Source of the DNA: Lacipirellula limnantheis
GTDB taxonomy: Bacteria; Planctomycetota; Planctomycetia; Pirellulales; Lacipirellulaceae
Reading direction: 5' to 3'
Assembly (NCBI RefSeq): GCF_007746075.1
Contig: NZ_CP036339.1
Location: forward strand, 3,315,786 to 3,379,785
Length of the DNA stretch: 64,000 nt
Position 1 is the stretch's first letter. Every line of letters begins with the position of its first letter. Below the pieces are notes generated by a model. The model was given only the letters and a program-made list of their open reading frames with translations. It did not search any database and was not told the origin of the DNA. This document shows, in pieces, positions 1-9,037 of the stretch. The position numbers and the translations under genes were made by a program.

Positions 1-735
1 TTGTCAGCATTGAGCACCTTCGCTTGTGGTGCGGAACCGGCGGCTCCGCCGGAAGGCTTTGAAAACATCTTCAACGGCATCGACCTGTCGGAATGGGATG
101 GAAATCCCGCTTACTGGAGCGTCCGGGACGGCTGCCTCACTGGCGTCACGGATGGGTCGCTCAAGCACAACCGCTTCATTGTCTGGCGGGGCGATGAACT
201 CAAAAACTTCGAGCTGCGGGTCAAGGTCAAAGTCACCGCGGGAGGCAATAGCGGCTTGAACTATCGGAGCGCGTCCCGCCCCGATCTTGGGGAGGAAGTC
301 GTCACGGGCTATCAATGTGACGTCGTCCCGGACCACGCTGACTACGACGGGATGCTCTACGAGGAGCGAGGGAGGCGAATACTCGCCCACACTGGCGAGA
401 AGGTGATTGTCGACGAGCAGGGACAACCTTGGGTCGTCGACGCGCTGCCAAAGAAGACATTCAAGCCCAATGAATGGCACGAATATCGGATCCTCGTGCG
501 AGCTAATCACCATCAACACTGGATCGACGACCACCCGACGGTCGATGTGATCGACCTAGATACGAAGCATCGATCGCTCGCCGGGATTCTCGGGGTTCAA
601 GTCCACGTGGGGCCTGCAATGGTCATTCAGTACCGAGACTTCATTCTAAAGCGACTGCCAGACGATCTGGAACTCATTCGTTCCGACGACGCCGAGATTC
701 CCGCTTCGGCGGTCAAAGTGGTCCCGCAGGGATAA
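1..735 (+). CDS. DUF1080 (3-keto-disaccharide hydrolase-like) protein, 5' end probably missing
   Basis: The reading frame is open at the first base and its first possible codon is TTG at 1. The N-terminus (LSTFACGAEPAAPP) looks like the end of a signal peptide, so the real start is probably upstream of the window. The body matches the DUF1080 / 3-keto-disaccharide hydrolase fold common in planctomycetes: an FNGIDLSEWDGN opening, NSGLNYRS in the middle, NEWHEYRILVRAN and HWIDDHPTVDVIDLD, then GILGVQVHVGPAMVIQYRDF near the end. Proteins of this family are exported beta-jelly-roll sugar-binding or hydrolytic proteins. It converges with the minus-strand oxidoreductase at 822. A frameshifted remnant of a close relative lies at 15.5-15.7 kb. 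Family is confident; the exact substrate is unknown. Confidence 0.85.
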   Translation: MSALSTFACGAEPAAPPEGFENIFNGIDLSEWDGNPAYWSVRDGCLTGVTDGSLKHNRFIVWRGDELKNFELRVKVKVTAGGNSGLNYRSASRPDLGEEVVTGYQCDVVPDHADYDGMLYEERGRRILAHTGEKVIVDEQGQPWVVDALPKKTFKPNEWHEYRILVRANHHQHWIDDHPTVDVIDLDTKHRSLAGILGVQVHVGPAMVIQYRDFILKRLPDDLELIRSDDAEIPASAVKVVPQG

Positions 736-821
736 GCCACGCAGTGAAATACTTGGCGGACCTCCGTGAAAACGCCTCATCGGGGTTCGCTCAAACTGCG
801 GCACTCTCATAGCGAAAGGCT

Positions 822-1934
822 TCAAGCAATTTTCACCGCCGTCCCCGATTCGGACGCCTCGTAGATCGCTGAGATAATCTTCACGTCGCGCAGCCCCTCT
901 TCGCCAGGCGTTTTCGGGGCCTCGTCGTTCAGGACGCACTGCGCGAAATGGTCCATCTCGAGCGCGAAATGATTGCCCTGCTTGATGGCTAGCCCATCGC
1001 CTTGGCGGTCTTCTCCCTGCCACAGGCGATTGCCTTGGTAAGACAGAAACGGCTCGGACTGAATCTGGCCGCGCGTCCCGTATACGCGGAACCGATTGCA
1101 GCCGAAGCCATAGGACGAAAGACACGACCCGACGGCGCCTGATTCGAATCGCAGATCGAATTCCACGGTCTCTTCGACTTCTTTGAAGCGAGGATCGTTC
1201 GGCGTCGCGTAGCTGATGGCCGTGACTTCGACAGGCTCCTCTCCTGTCAAGTAACGCGCCGCTTGAAGGGCGTAGATGCCGATGTCCATCAGCGATCCGC
1301 CCCCTGCGAGCTTTCGATTGAGACGCCACTGCAAAGGATCGCCGATGCTGAACCCTCCCTCGGCCGTGACTTGCTTAAGGACGCCCACCGCCTCGGGCGA
1401 TCGCGCGAGTTCGATCGCTTTTTGGGTGACCGGTTCGTATTGCAGGCGATAGGCGATCATCAATTTCCGCTGGGCGTCGCGGCAAGCGTCGATCATCGCT
1501 TGGCACTCAGACGGCGTGTTGGCCATCGGCTTTTCGCACAGCACATGCTTGCCTGCCTGAGCTGCGCGAATCGCGTACTCGGCATGCATGCCGTTCGGCA
1601 GGACGATGTAGACCACGTCGACGGCGGGATTCTCCTTGATCGAGTCGAAGTGGTCGTAGTCGTAGATATTCTTAAGATCGATGCCGTATTTGGCTGCCTG
1701 TTCCTTCGCTTTTGGGGGGTGGCCGCTGACCAAGGCGACAGGGCGGGCTAATTTGCATTCAGCGAATGCGGGGAGAAGCTGTCCCATCGACAGATTCCCG
1801 ATCCCCACCAAGGCGAAACCGACGGTCCTCTCCTCCGGCGACGCGGAGTTAACGCGAAGCGCCGTACTCCCCAAGGCGACTGCAGTCGTCGTGAGAAAGG
1901 TGCGTCGCGAAACAGTTCCAAAATCAACTGACAT
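822..1934 (-). CDS. Gfo/Idh/MocA family oxidoreductase with Tat-type signal
   Basis: Predicted NAD(P)-dependent sugar dehydrogenase of 370 residues. The N-terminus carries SRRTFLTTT followed by a hydrophobic stretch, a twin-arginine-like export signal often seen on planctomycete members. The Rossmann motif VGIGNLS follows at about residue 43, and the family's EKP motif is present (HVLCEKPM, about residue 130). The second half (GGGSLMDIGIYALQAARYLTG) is the usual alpha/beta substrate domain. The ATG at 1934 has GGAGG 8 nt upstream. It lies 43 bp downstream of the sorbosone-dehydrogenase-like gene on the same strand, so the two probably form an operon oxidising sugars in the periplasm. Substrate cannot be read from sequence. 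Confidence 0.9.
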   Translation of the reverse strand: MSVDFGTVSRRTFLTTTAVALGSTALRVNSASPEERTVGFALVGIGNLSMGQLLPAFAECKLARPVALVSGHPPKAKEQAAKYGIDLKNIYDYDHFDSIKENPAVDVVYIVLPNGMHAEYAIRAAQAGKHVLCEKPMANTPSECQAMIDACRDAQRKLMIAYRLQYEPVTQKAIELARSPEAVGVLKQVTAEGGFSIGDPLQWRLNRKLAGGGSLMDIGIYALQAARYLTGEEPVEVTAISYATPNDPRFKEVEETVEFDLRFESGAVGSCLSSYGFGCNRFRVYGTRGQIQSEPFLSYQGNRLWQGEDRQGDGLAIKQGNHFALEMDHFAQCVLNDEAPKTPGEEGLRDVKIISAIYEASESGTAVKIA

Positions 1935-1977
1935 CGAAACGCCTCCAACTTAGATCCAGGCTGCTCACAACTTACGC

Positions 1978-3294
1978 TTACTTCTTGCCCGCGTATGCCA
2001 CTCGCCAGATCGTCCCCGACGCATCATCGGTCACCATCAGTGCTCCATCCTTGGCAACGGCGACGCCGACCGGACGTCCCCACACGTTCCCATCTTCGGT
2101 GACGAAGCCGGTCAGAAAATCCTCGAACTCGCCCGTCGCCTTGCCATCCTTCAGGGGAATGCGAATCACTTTATAGCCGACGCGGCGGGCTCGGTTCCAC
2201 GAACCATGCTCAGAGGCGAAACCGTCGTGATGGTACTCAGCCGGAAACTCGTCGCCGTCGTAAAACGTCAGGCCGAGCGAAGCCATGTGCGACTGGAGCA
2301 GCACGTCGGGAACGATCGCCTTGTCCTTCAATTCCGGATGCTTACCTGCGTGTCGCGGGTCTGGATGAGGGCCGATGTAAAACCACGGCCAGCCATAGAA
2401 GCCCCCTTCCTCCACATGAGTGATGTAATCCGGCACTAGGTTGTCGCCCAGTCCGTCCCGCTCGTTGACCGACGTCCAAAGTTCTCCCGTTTCCGGGTGC
2501 GTGGCTAGGCCCACGGGATTGCGAATGCCGGTAGCGAAAACGCGTTCATTCTTACCGGCGGGGTCGAACGCTAGAATTGCAGCTCGACGCTCTTCACTCT
2601 TATCGTCGTCAGCGTTCGATCGCGATCCGACCGAGACGAAAAGCGTTTTGCCGTCTGGCGAGAACTCCAAATCCCGCGTCCAGTGTCCGCCGCCGCCGAC
2701 GCTTTCGTTGCCGGAGGGAATATTGTCCACGATAACCTCTGGTTCCCCCGAGGCTCTCGCGTCGCCGCTCTTGTACGGGAAGCGGACTACTGAATCGGTG
2801 TTGCCGACGTAAACGTATTGAGGTTCCGGACCAAGCGGATAGAACGCGATTCCGAACGGACGATTCAACTCGGAGGCAAAGATTTCGCTAACCTCCGGCT
2901 TGCCGTCGCCGTCGGCGTCGCGAAGAACGCGGATTCGGTTGGCGCTGCTCTCCGCCACAAACAGGTCGCCATTCGGAGCAGTGGCGATAACCCGAGGCCC
3001 GTCGAGTTTAGTGGCGAACTCGCTCACTTCGAACCCCTCCGGCGCCTTGGGCCAAGCACCTTCGGGACGGCTGACAATGCGTGGATGTTTATCGGCCGAA
3101 GGCGTATCGTAGGGCTTGGCAAGATCATCTACGGTGACTTTGCGACGGACGCCCGGTGCGTCGGTCGTCCAGTCCCCCAAGGCGTTTTGTCCAGTCAGGG
3201 TGGCGCGATTGGACGGCGCATCGTCTCCCAGGGCGGTCGCGGAGATCGACAAAGCGACGAGCAGAAATGCAGCGAATCGAAATAGATGGCCCAT
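1978..3294 (-). CDS. PQQ-dependent sugar (L-sorbosone) dehydrogenase-like protein
   Basis: 438 residues with a clear signal peptide (FAAFLLVALSISATALGDD). The mature part is a six-bladed beta-propeller of the sorbosone dehydrogenase / GdhB type, with blade motifs such as GFEVSEFATKLDGPRVIATA, GNTDSVVRFPYKSGD, FATGIRNPVGLATHPETGE and ASEHGSWNRARRVGYKVIRI. In this family PQQ is the usual cofactor and aldoses or keto-aldehydes are the substrates; that role is inferred here. The terminal blade ends MVTDDASGTIWRVAY, as usual for complete members. It is the promoter-proximal gene of a likely two-gene operon with the Gfo/Idh oxidoreductase. Confidence 0.88.
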   Translation of the reverse strand: MGHLFRFAAFLLVALSISATALGDDAPSNRATLTGQNALGDWTTDAPGVRRKVTVDDLAKPYDTPSADKHPRIVSRPEGAWPKAPEGFEVSEFATKLDGPRVIATAPNGDLFVAESSANRIRVLRDADGDGKPEVSEIFASELNRPFGIAFYPLGPEPQYVYVGNTDSVVRFPYKSGDARASGEPEVIVDNIPSGNESVGGGGHWTRDLEFSPDGKTLFVSVGSRSNADDDKSEERRAAILAFDPAGKNERVFATGIRNPVGLATHPETGELWTSVNERDGLGDNLVPDYITHVEEGGFYGWPWFYIGPHPDPRHAGKHPELKDKAIVPDVLLQSHMASLGLTFYDGDEFPAEYHHDGFASEHGSWNRARRVGYKVIRIPLKDGKATGEFEDFLTGFVTEDGNVWGRPVGVAVAKDGALMVTDDASGTIWRVAYAGKK

Positions 3295-3464
3295 GAGAAT
3301 ATCCTGTTGACTTGGCCGCCTCTGAGCAGCATCTGGACAGCGGACGAGTTAGTATGACGAGCACAGCGGACGGTCAGTTTACACACAACTGGCGCCCTCG
3401 CTCAACGAACTAATCGGCTTGAGAGTGACGAACTAAGCGACGCACCGGCAGACGGGAGTTTGCG

Positions 3465-4466
3465 ATGGGGAGTAACAACCGCGAAAAGTCCGCTCTCGTC
3501 GTGAGCAAGCGAGGTTTCACTCTAGTGGAACTGTTGGTCTCGATCGCCATCATTGGCACGCTTGTCTCAATTCTGTTGCCCGCCGTCCAGCAGGCCCGCG
3601 AAGCGAGCCGGCGCCTCGTTTGCAGCAACAATCTGCGCCAACTCGGCGTCGCTCTGCACAACTATCACAGCGCCAATCAGCGGTTTCCGCCTGGACGCGG
3701 CGATCCGACGCCTGGCGTGTTTTCGACGCACGCCTTCTTGCTGCCATACCTCGAACAAGGTTCGGTACGCCAGGGCATCGATTTTACGAAGGCTCCCACG
3801 ACGTTTAGCGTGGCGGGAGGCGTCGTGCACGACGGCGCTGCCAACTTCTTGGCGGCGACGACCCGGCTTGCCGTTTTGCAATGTCCGACCGACGCATTTG
3901 CCGCCGGTGTGCCGGGTTCGGAGTTCGGCCCAACGAACTACGTAGCCAATGCAGGGAGCGGGCTCAGCCTATGGGGATCGCTCACCGACGCCGACGGTGT
4001 TTTCTTCAAGGGGTCTCGGATCGGTCTTCGCGACGTCGTGGACGGTTCGACGTACACCGTTGCGATGAGCGAGCGTCTCAACGGTCCAGGAACCGATGAA
4101 TCAGGCGGCTTGGAAGCTGATGTGCAGCGCTTGATGCTGGAGATTCCCGGCGGGAATGACACGACGCCGGAAGCGTGCGCTGCATCGAGCAGCGGCAATA
4201 CCTATCGCGATCGTGGGGCCAAATGGATTCTCGGCAACTACGGCAACACGCTCTACAACCACTATTACGCGCCGAATGTTGCTACTTGGGACTGCATGAA
4301 CCTTCAGCAGCAAAAGGCGCTGATGGCTGCACGCAGCCTGCATCCAGACGTTGTCGCCACCCTGCTGTGCGACGGCGGCGTCAGGCTGACGTCCAACGCG
4401 ATTGAACAAACAATCTGGCAGGCGGTTGCCACGCGTCAGTCCGGCGAGGTTGTGCAGGACTGGTGA
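3465..4466 (+). CDS. DUF1559 protein with prepilin-type N-terminal signal
   Basis: 333 residues. The N-terminus has the type IV pilin-like cleavage/methylation motif [20 protein letters not shown] with the invariant glycine before FTLVE and a glutamate at mature position 5. It continues with LLPAVQQAREASRRLVCSNN, the hallmark of the DUF1559 (SBP_bac_10) family that is greatly expanded in planctomycetes. The end has the usual SLHP...LLCDGGVRLTSNAIEQTIWQAVATR. The start at 3465 has GGGAG about 8 nt upstream. Members are thought to be surface pseudopilins; no specific role is known. Unlike the two other DUF1559 genes in this window it has no lipoprotein gene behind it. Confidence 0.93.
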   Translation: MGSNNREKSALVVSKRGFTLVELLVSIAIIGTLVSILLPAVQQAREASRRLVCSNNLRQLGVALHNYHSANQRFPPGRGDPTPGVFSTHAFLLPYLEQGSVRQGIDFTKAPTTFSVAGGVVHDGAANFLAATTRLAVLQCPTDAFAAGVPGSEFGPTNYVANAGSGLSLWGSLTDADGVFFKGSRIGLRDVVDGSTYTVAMSERLNGPGTDESGGLEADVQRLMLEIPGGNDTTPEACAASSSGNTYRDRGAKWILGNYGNTLYNHYYAPNVATWDCMNLQQQKALMAARSLHPDVVATLLCDGGVRLTSNAIEQTIWQAVATRQSGEVVQDW

Positions 4467-4907
4467 TCGGCGGCAACTTCGACAATCATACGAGCGATGC
4501 GCCAGCAACGGACTGGAAAGCTTACAATTTCTATCCCCCGGCTGACGAACTGTCGTGGAGTCCAAAAGCCAGCGATAGGATCACACTCAAAGTTTGGCGG
4601 TCAGCGTCGTGCACGCATCGGTGAAATCGACTGACCGCAATTGCTGAAGGCGAGAACGTCACGTCATTTCGTCAGACTGATGGCACAAGCCCATCGAACC
4701 CTACGGCCTGGGCCAGCTCGTGGCACATGACCACGGATGAATGGTCATTCTTTACATGGCCGTATCAGGTCAGCTGCGCCGTATGGATTTGAGCGCTCCT
4801 GCGGAAAATCGATCGGACGCTCAATCAGTGGCGACTCAAGAAGTGAGAAAATAGTTGATCGTTAGGTCGATAGTTTTCTGTGGGGCAGCGTCCTGAACGC
4901 CAATTTC
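4467..4907. other. Intergenic stretch without a recognisable gene
   Basis: The sequence between the DUF1559 stop and the decayed repeat-protein fragment holds only short reading frames on both strands. Some plus-strand phrases read like protein but are broken by stops and match nothing I can name. It is probably decayed coding DNA. Confidence 0.4.
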
Positions 4908-5070
4908 GTGTCCGCATGCGGGCTTGGCGGGGCGACGATGCTCGTCGACTCGAACGTGAGAAAGAAGTTATTCAGGATCTTGATCGGCGAAGCGGGGCCA
5001 GCGCCGGTGGTAGCGACGCCGCCGAGGTCAGTTGATCTGTTTGATTCGTACGTGGCATTTGAATTCAGGA
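4908..5070 (-). pseudogene. Remnant of a repeat-rich PEP-CTERM/autotransporter-like protein
   Basis: The minus strand reads TYES-like, then DLGGVATTGAGPASPIKIL and NNFFLTFES. This matches a stretch of the intact giant protein at 52.6-57.1 kb (TNLGGVVTTSAGPTSRIKV, NNFFLTFESTSS, around 53.46-53.62 kb) in the same order and strand. The antisense reading frames of the two places also align (VDSNVRKKLF against VDSKVRKKLF). Only about 50 codons survive and nothing recognisable flanks them. It is a truncated relative, not a functional gene. Confidence 0.7.
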
Positions 5071-5168
5071 GTAGAGTAGTGATGATCCTGGGTTAAAATC
5101 GAGCGCAGAGCCAAAACGGCATTCATTAGTCCGCATCGCCGGCCGATGTCGGCGCGAGCTGAGAACAA

Positions 5169-7238
5169 CTAGTGATCGCGTCTGTGGAATCGGATGGGCG
5201 AGTACCCAGTAGTCAGCAATGCCGCGCCGAAGAGAATTCCCAAGAGATAGGATCCATTCCAACTACCGGCGGAGTCGCCCACGTGCTCCTGCAGGAAAGC
5301 AAACAAGAACAGCATCGCCGCTACCGCGAATAAGAGGGTCGTCAGGCGCTTTCGGTCTGCCCGTAACCGCGGCAAGGCGGCGAAAAATAGTCCCAGGAGG
5401 AAGCCCTCGGTAAAACCTAGACATCTCGATAGAGACGCCTGAAACATTGGCCAGCTAAAAATCAGTACCGCCGTTTCGATTCCGCCGCAAACTGCCATTA
5501 GGCGCCAGTTGAGATCCCAAGGTGGACGCGCGGCCGCATAACCTTGCGGGTCACGCTGCCGCCACAACGACTCCAATTCATCGACGTAGGCCTTGGCTTC
5601 GGCCAAACCTGCCGAAGGATAAATCTCGCGATAGAGCTGAATCGCCGGAATGCGACCGAACTGCAAGAGTTTGCTTTCGACCGCGTCTTTCCGTTCCTTA
5701 GTTAAGGCGGGATGCGCCGAGTCTCCAAACGTTGTAAGGCGATAGTCTTGTACAACAAGGGCCAGCAACCACAGGCCAACCCAACCCGGGGGGTAGGCAG
5801 CAATCAGAATATCCACAACCCGCGGTTCCCCCTCCCAGACTAACGCCTCGATGGATTTCAAGAGAATCATGACGCTCACGAATGTGGCGGCGAGTCCGAG
5901 AAGGGCGGTTGCGACTCGCACTAACCGAATCAGGGGCTGGGCGGGTTGTACCCACCGGTCGGCGCCGGACGGATAATGCCGCCACCGTTGTGATCTTCGG
6001 ACAATCCATATGGCAACGATAAACCCAGGCAAGCACAGCAAGAGGCCCCTCCTCTGCCAGGGCCCTAACGCCTCGTTGCGCGTACCTGGCTCTCGAGCGA
6101 GGGCGGGGTTAGCTTGTTGGGCGCGTAAGAAGGCATTTTCTTCCGCTAGATAGAGCAGACCCGCAACGAGCGCGGCGACGGTGAAGGCCGTAGCTGCAGC
6201 TAATATCCCCGGATGCCCGCGCATCCAACTCGCTGCCTTACGCGCGACGCTGGCCGGTCTCGCATGAATGGGCTCGCGGCGTATAAAGCGGTCGAGGTCT
6301 TCCGCCAAATCGCGCGCCGAATGATAGCGTCGCTGCGGCGACTTTTCTAAACACTTCAGACAGATAGTTTCGAGGTCGGGTGGGATCGCGGAGTTTCGAG
6401 TCCGCGGCGCGATCGGCTCCGCCTCCATCACTTTGAGCAGCGCCGCCATCGGATTGTCGGATTGAAACGGCGGCTCGCCCGTGAGGAGTTCGTAAAAGAT
6501 CGCTCCCAACGCATAGACGTCACTGTGCGGGCCAATTTGATCGTGGCGACCTGAGGCTTGCTCTGGCGACATATAGGCGGGCGTCCCCATAATGTCCCCG
6601 GTCTGCGTCAGGTTACGCCCGCTGCCCGTCGTTTTGGCCAGCCCAAAGTCGGTGACATGCGGTACGTTGTCGGCGTCGATGAGTATGTTCGAGGGTTTCA
6701 AGTCACGATGGAGCGTCCCGCGCGAATGCGCAAAGTGCACAGCCTCAGCAATCGTTTTGACGAGTGTTGCCGCTTGCAAGGCTGGCGTCGGCCTTCTTGC
6801 CGCCCACTCCGCGAGGCTCGGCCCGTCAATGTAGTCCATCGAGAAGTAATGCTGGCCCTCGTGCAGTCCCACCTCGTGAATGGCCACGATATTCGGGTGC
6901 TTCAGGTTCGCCACCGCTTCGGCTTCGGCATAGAAACGATCAATGGCAACGTCGTCGGCCAGATGGCCGGCCAGGATCATTTTCAGCGCCACAGGGCGGT
7001 TGAGCGTCAACTGCCGCGCTTTATAAACGACGCCCATGCCGCCCCGTGCGACTTGCGACTCCACCTCGTAGTCCCCGAAGTAGTGGACCTTAGGATTAGA
7101 ACCGGCGAACGTTGGAGGCGAATTGGGCGCAATAGTCTCGGCCATGCCCTCTCGGAGCAAGCACGTCGGGCAAAGACCTCCGAGTGCATCGGTCGAGAGA
7201 TGGGCGCCACAATTGGGGCATCGTCGGGTCTGGTCCAT
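5169..7238 (-). CDS. Serine/threonine protein kinase with N-terminal zinc ribbon and multi-pass C-terminus
   Basis: 689 residues. Residues 7-26 form a zinc ribbon (C7, C10, C23, C26). The kinase domain starts near residue 57 (ARGGMGVVYKA glycine loop, catalytic Lys 86, HRDLKPSN with Asp 179, DFG at 197-199, GTPAYMSPEQ) and ends near residue 325. After a basic juxtamembrane stretch there is a transmembrane helix (GILAAATAFTVAALVAGLLY), then about seven further hydrophobic segments to the C-terminus. Most planctomycete kinases of this type carry WD40 or TPR repeats there, so a polytopic tail is less usual. The gene lies 122 bp downstream of an ECF sigma factor on the same strand, the sigma/kinase pairing in which phosphorylation is thought to control the sigma factor. 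Confidence 0.93.
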   Translation of the reverse strand: MDQTRRCPNCGAHLSTDALGGLCPTCLLREGMAETIAPNSPPTFAGSNPKVHYFGDYEVESQVARGGMGVVYKARQLTLNRPVALKMILAGHLADDVAIDRFYAEAEAVANLKHPNIVAIHEVGLHEGQHYFSMDYIDGPSLAEWAARRPTPALQAATLVKTIAEAVHFAHSRGTLHRDLKPSNILIDADNVPHVTDFGLAKTTGSGRNLTQTGDIMGTPAYMSPEQASGRHDQIGPHSDVYALGAIFYELLTGEPPFQSDNPMAALLKVMEAEPIAPRTRNSAIPPDLETICLKCLEKSPQRRYHSARDLAEDLDRFIRREPIHARPASVARKAASWMRGHPGILAAATAFTVAALVAGLLYLAEENAFLRAQQANPALAREPGTRNEALGPWQRRGLLLCLPGFIVAIWIVRRSQRWRHYPSGADRWVQPAQPLIRLVRVATALLGLAATFVSVMILLKSIEALVWEGEPRVVDILIAAYPPGWVGLWLLALVVQDYRLTTFGDSAHPALTKERKDAVESKLLQFGRIPAIQLYREIYPSAGLAEAKAYVDELESLWRQRDPQGYAAARPPWDLNWRLMAVCGGIETAVLIFSWPMFQASLSRCLGFTEGFLLGLFFAALPRLRADRKRLTTLLFAVAAMLFLFAFLQEHVGDSAGSWNGSYLLGILFGAALLTTGYSPIRFHRRDH

Positions 7239-7360
7239 GATCGTTCCCTTTCATCTCTTACAAAAGAAATGGGAACGAAAGGTTACAGGGTTTCTGGCGT
7301 CCGCGTCAGATATCTGCGAAGACGTCGTGAAATTTCAGCAGGCTACGGAGAAATTTCACG

Positions 7361-8107
7361 TTAGCCTCCAACAGCCGCCATCAACGCCAGTAGTTCTTCG
7401 TCGATTTCCTCCTGACTGGCGACGGTCTGAGCAATCTCGTCGAGGAGTAGACTCCGGAATCGTTTTCGTAGTCGATGTACCGCGACTTTAACCGCTCCTT
7501 CACCCATCCCGACTTCGACGCCGAGATCTCGGTACGCGGCCGCGCCGCTTGGATCAACGATCGTTGGCCTTAACGCCTCAAACAAGCGCCCCTTCTGTGC
7601 TTGCACGTATTCGTTATGCAGCCGCTGGAGCACACGCTCCAAGAGCGTCAAAGCCCAGCGTCGCTCATAGATCCGTTCGGCCGTCAGATCGTGTGCTGGC
7701 TCGAGTAGATACGATGCCTCAGCGGAGACCGCGTCGATGGACAGCGAGGCAGCGCCACCGCCTCGTTTTTGAGCGCGCGCCTTGTCCCATTCATTGGCAA
7801 GGAAGTTTTGCAGTGATGCCAGTAAGAACGAACGGAATCGCCCTTTGGCGCTGTCGACGCCGACGAGGCAACGCTTTTCGAGTAGGCGACTGAAGAATTC
7901 TTGCGTCAGGTCGCTTGCGTCGTCAGGCGTGTAACCTCGTCTCCGAATAAATGCGTACAGAGGATACCAGTAAGCTCGACACAATGTCTCCAATGCGGCG
8001 TTGGATTCGGGCGATGACTCGCGCGCCGCCGAAACGACGATACTCCACCGTGTCGTGGCAAAATTGGCGCGATTGTTCAACTCGCTTTGTTTGTCGGCAG
8101 AGTCCAT
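7361..8107 (-). CDS. ECF-type sigma-70 factor, kinase-associated
   Basis: 248 residues. Region 2 is seen in ETLCRAYWYPLYAFIRRRG and DASDLTQEFFSRLLEK. Region 4 is seen in YRDLGVEVGMGEGAVKVAVH followed by RLRKRF, a helix-turn-helix for -35 recognition. The opening ATTRWSIVVSA is characteristic of the planctomycete ECF group encoded next to Ser/Thr kinases. The kinase gene follows on the same strand. The long linker between regions 2 and 4 (about residues 95-150) is usual for this group. It would direct RNA polymerase to a dedicated promoter set; the targets are unknown. Confidence 0.92.
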   Translation of the reverse strand: MDSADKQSELNNRANFATTRWSIVVSAARESSPESNAALETLCRAYWYPLYAFIRRRGYTPDDASDLTQEFFSRLLEKRCLVGVDSAKGRFRSFLLASLQNFLANEWDKARAQKRGGGAASLSIDAVSAEASYLLEPAHDLTAERIYERRWALTLLERVLQRLHNEYVQAQKGRLFEALRPTIVDPSGAAAYRDLGVEVGMGEGAVKVAVHRLRKRFRSLLLDEIAQTVASQEEIDEELLALMAAVGG

Positions 8108-8393
8108 GGACGTTCTAGTGTATGCGGCCGGAGTGCAGATGCCCTAGAAGACTTCGGATGTCCTTGAAACGGCCCGTTTGATTGCAGCACGAGCGTGCTT
8201 AAGACCATCCCGATGATCGTGGGGCTGCATGCCTCCAGAGGCGAGATCAAATCAGTCGTAGAATCGGAGATCGGATCGTGGCTCGCACTGTAAAGTCACA
8301 ACTTGATCAGCCTCGGTCGGGGCGACGAATGGCACTTAGATTTCCCAAAAGCCATTGACCAAGAGGCGCTTCAGTTCGTGTCGCGGCACGTTG

Positions 8394-8555
8394 TCAGAGG
8401 CGTGAATCCTGCGGACGTTCTGCGCCATTTTCGGTGAGTCCCAGCGATTCGTCGAGTTCGCGGCAGGCCAGTAATCCGGCGTCGGTCGTGACCTTGCTGC
8501 CGTAGGATGTTAACTTCAACCGGCTGTCAAAACCGACCCGCAAATCGTCTAGGTC
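8394..8555 (-). pseudogene. IS1380-type transposase N-terminal fragment
   Basis: The last 50 or so codons of a minus-strand frame read LRVGFDSRLKLTSYGSKVTT and DAGLLACRELDESLGLTENG. This resembles the start of IS1380-family transposases (pattern DxxLKLxxxGSKVTSDAGLLAYRELDxxLGLT). The catalytic core and the inverted repeats are missing. It opens a mosaic of mobile-element and toxin remnants running to about 9.45 kb. Confidence 0.65.
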
Positions 8556-8739
8556 CGAATCTGCACAACGGCCACTCCTGGTCGACGCCCTGGGTGCTCG
8601 ACGACCCAACGACGTACGGCACTCCGCCCGAGGGGCAGCACGTGGCGAACCTTCTGAAGGGCAGCTCACGGGAGTCTCGCATGGCTCGCGCCGCCGTTAG
8701 AAAGGGCGTGTGCCCCCCCCCATCATTACTGCTGCCGGA

Positions 8740-8925
8740 ATCGCCAGCGAGTAGGGCCGTTGATTTCAACAGCGACGGAGCCTTTGGCGCCGGCGATCTG
8801 CCGCGATGGATCACTGGCTTCGGCAGCACGTCCGCCCTCTTCAGCAATGGCGACGGCGACGCGGACGGTGACGTCGATGGCGCCGACTACTTGACTTGGC
8901 AACGGGAGTTCGGCAAGGGCCAGAA
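8740..8925 (+). pseudogene. Dockerin-like calcium-repeat fragment
   Basis: Reads VDFNSDGAFGAGDLPRWI, then NGDGDADGDVDGADYLTWQR and EFG. This is the duplicated Ca-binding loop (DxNxDGxxxxxDxxxW) found before PEP-CTERM signals in Pirellulales, as in the intact proteins at 38.2 and 52.9 kb of this window. Here no PEP-CTERM follows; the frame runs straight into transposase-like sequence. It is therefore the broken 3' end of an exported protein gene. Confidence 0.6.
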
Positions 8926-9012
8926 GGTTCCTCAAGTCTGCAAGATCCTGGAGATTACAGAGCAGGCGTACTTCCGCTGACGTTAGAAGTACGGTGGGAT
9001 GGCTCCGGAGAT
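8926..9012 (+). pseudogene. IS3-family OrfA fragment
   Basis: Reads VPQVCKILEITEQAYFR, stop, R, stop, KYGGM. The IS3 OrfA consensus has CKxxxVTEQTYYRWRxxYGGM at this point, so the two stop codons sit where tryptophan and arginine codons are expected. It is a short decayed piece of the first transposase frame, directly joined to the dockerin fragment upstream and the PIN remnant downstream. Confidence 0.6.
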
Positions 9013-9037
9013 GACCAGTCAAGGGAGACCACGCCTG

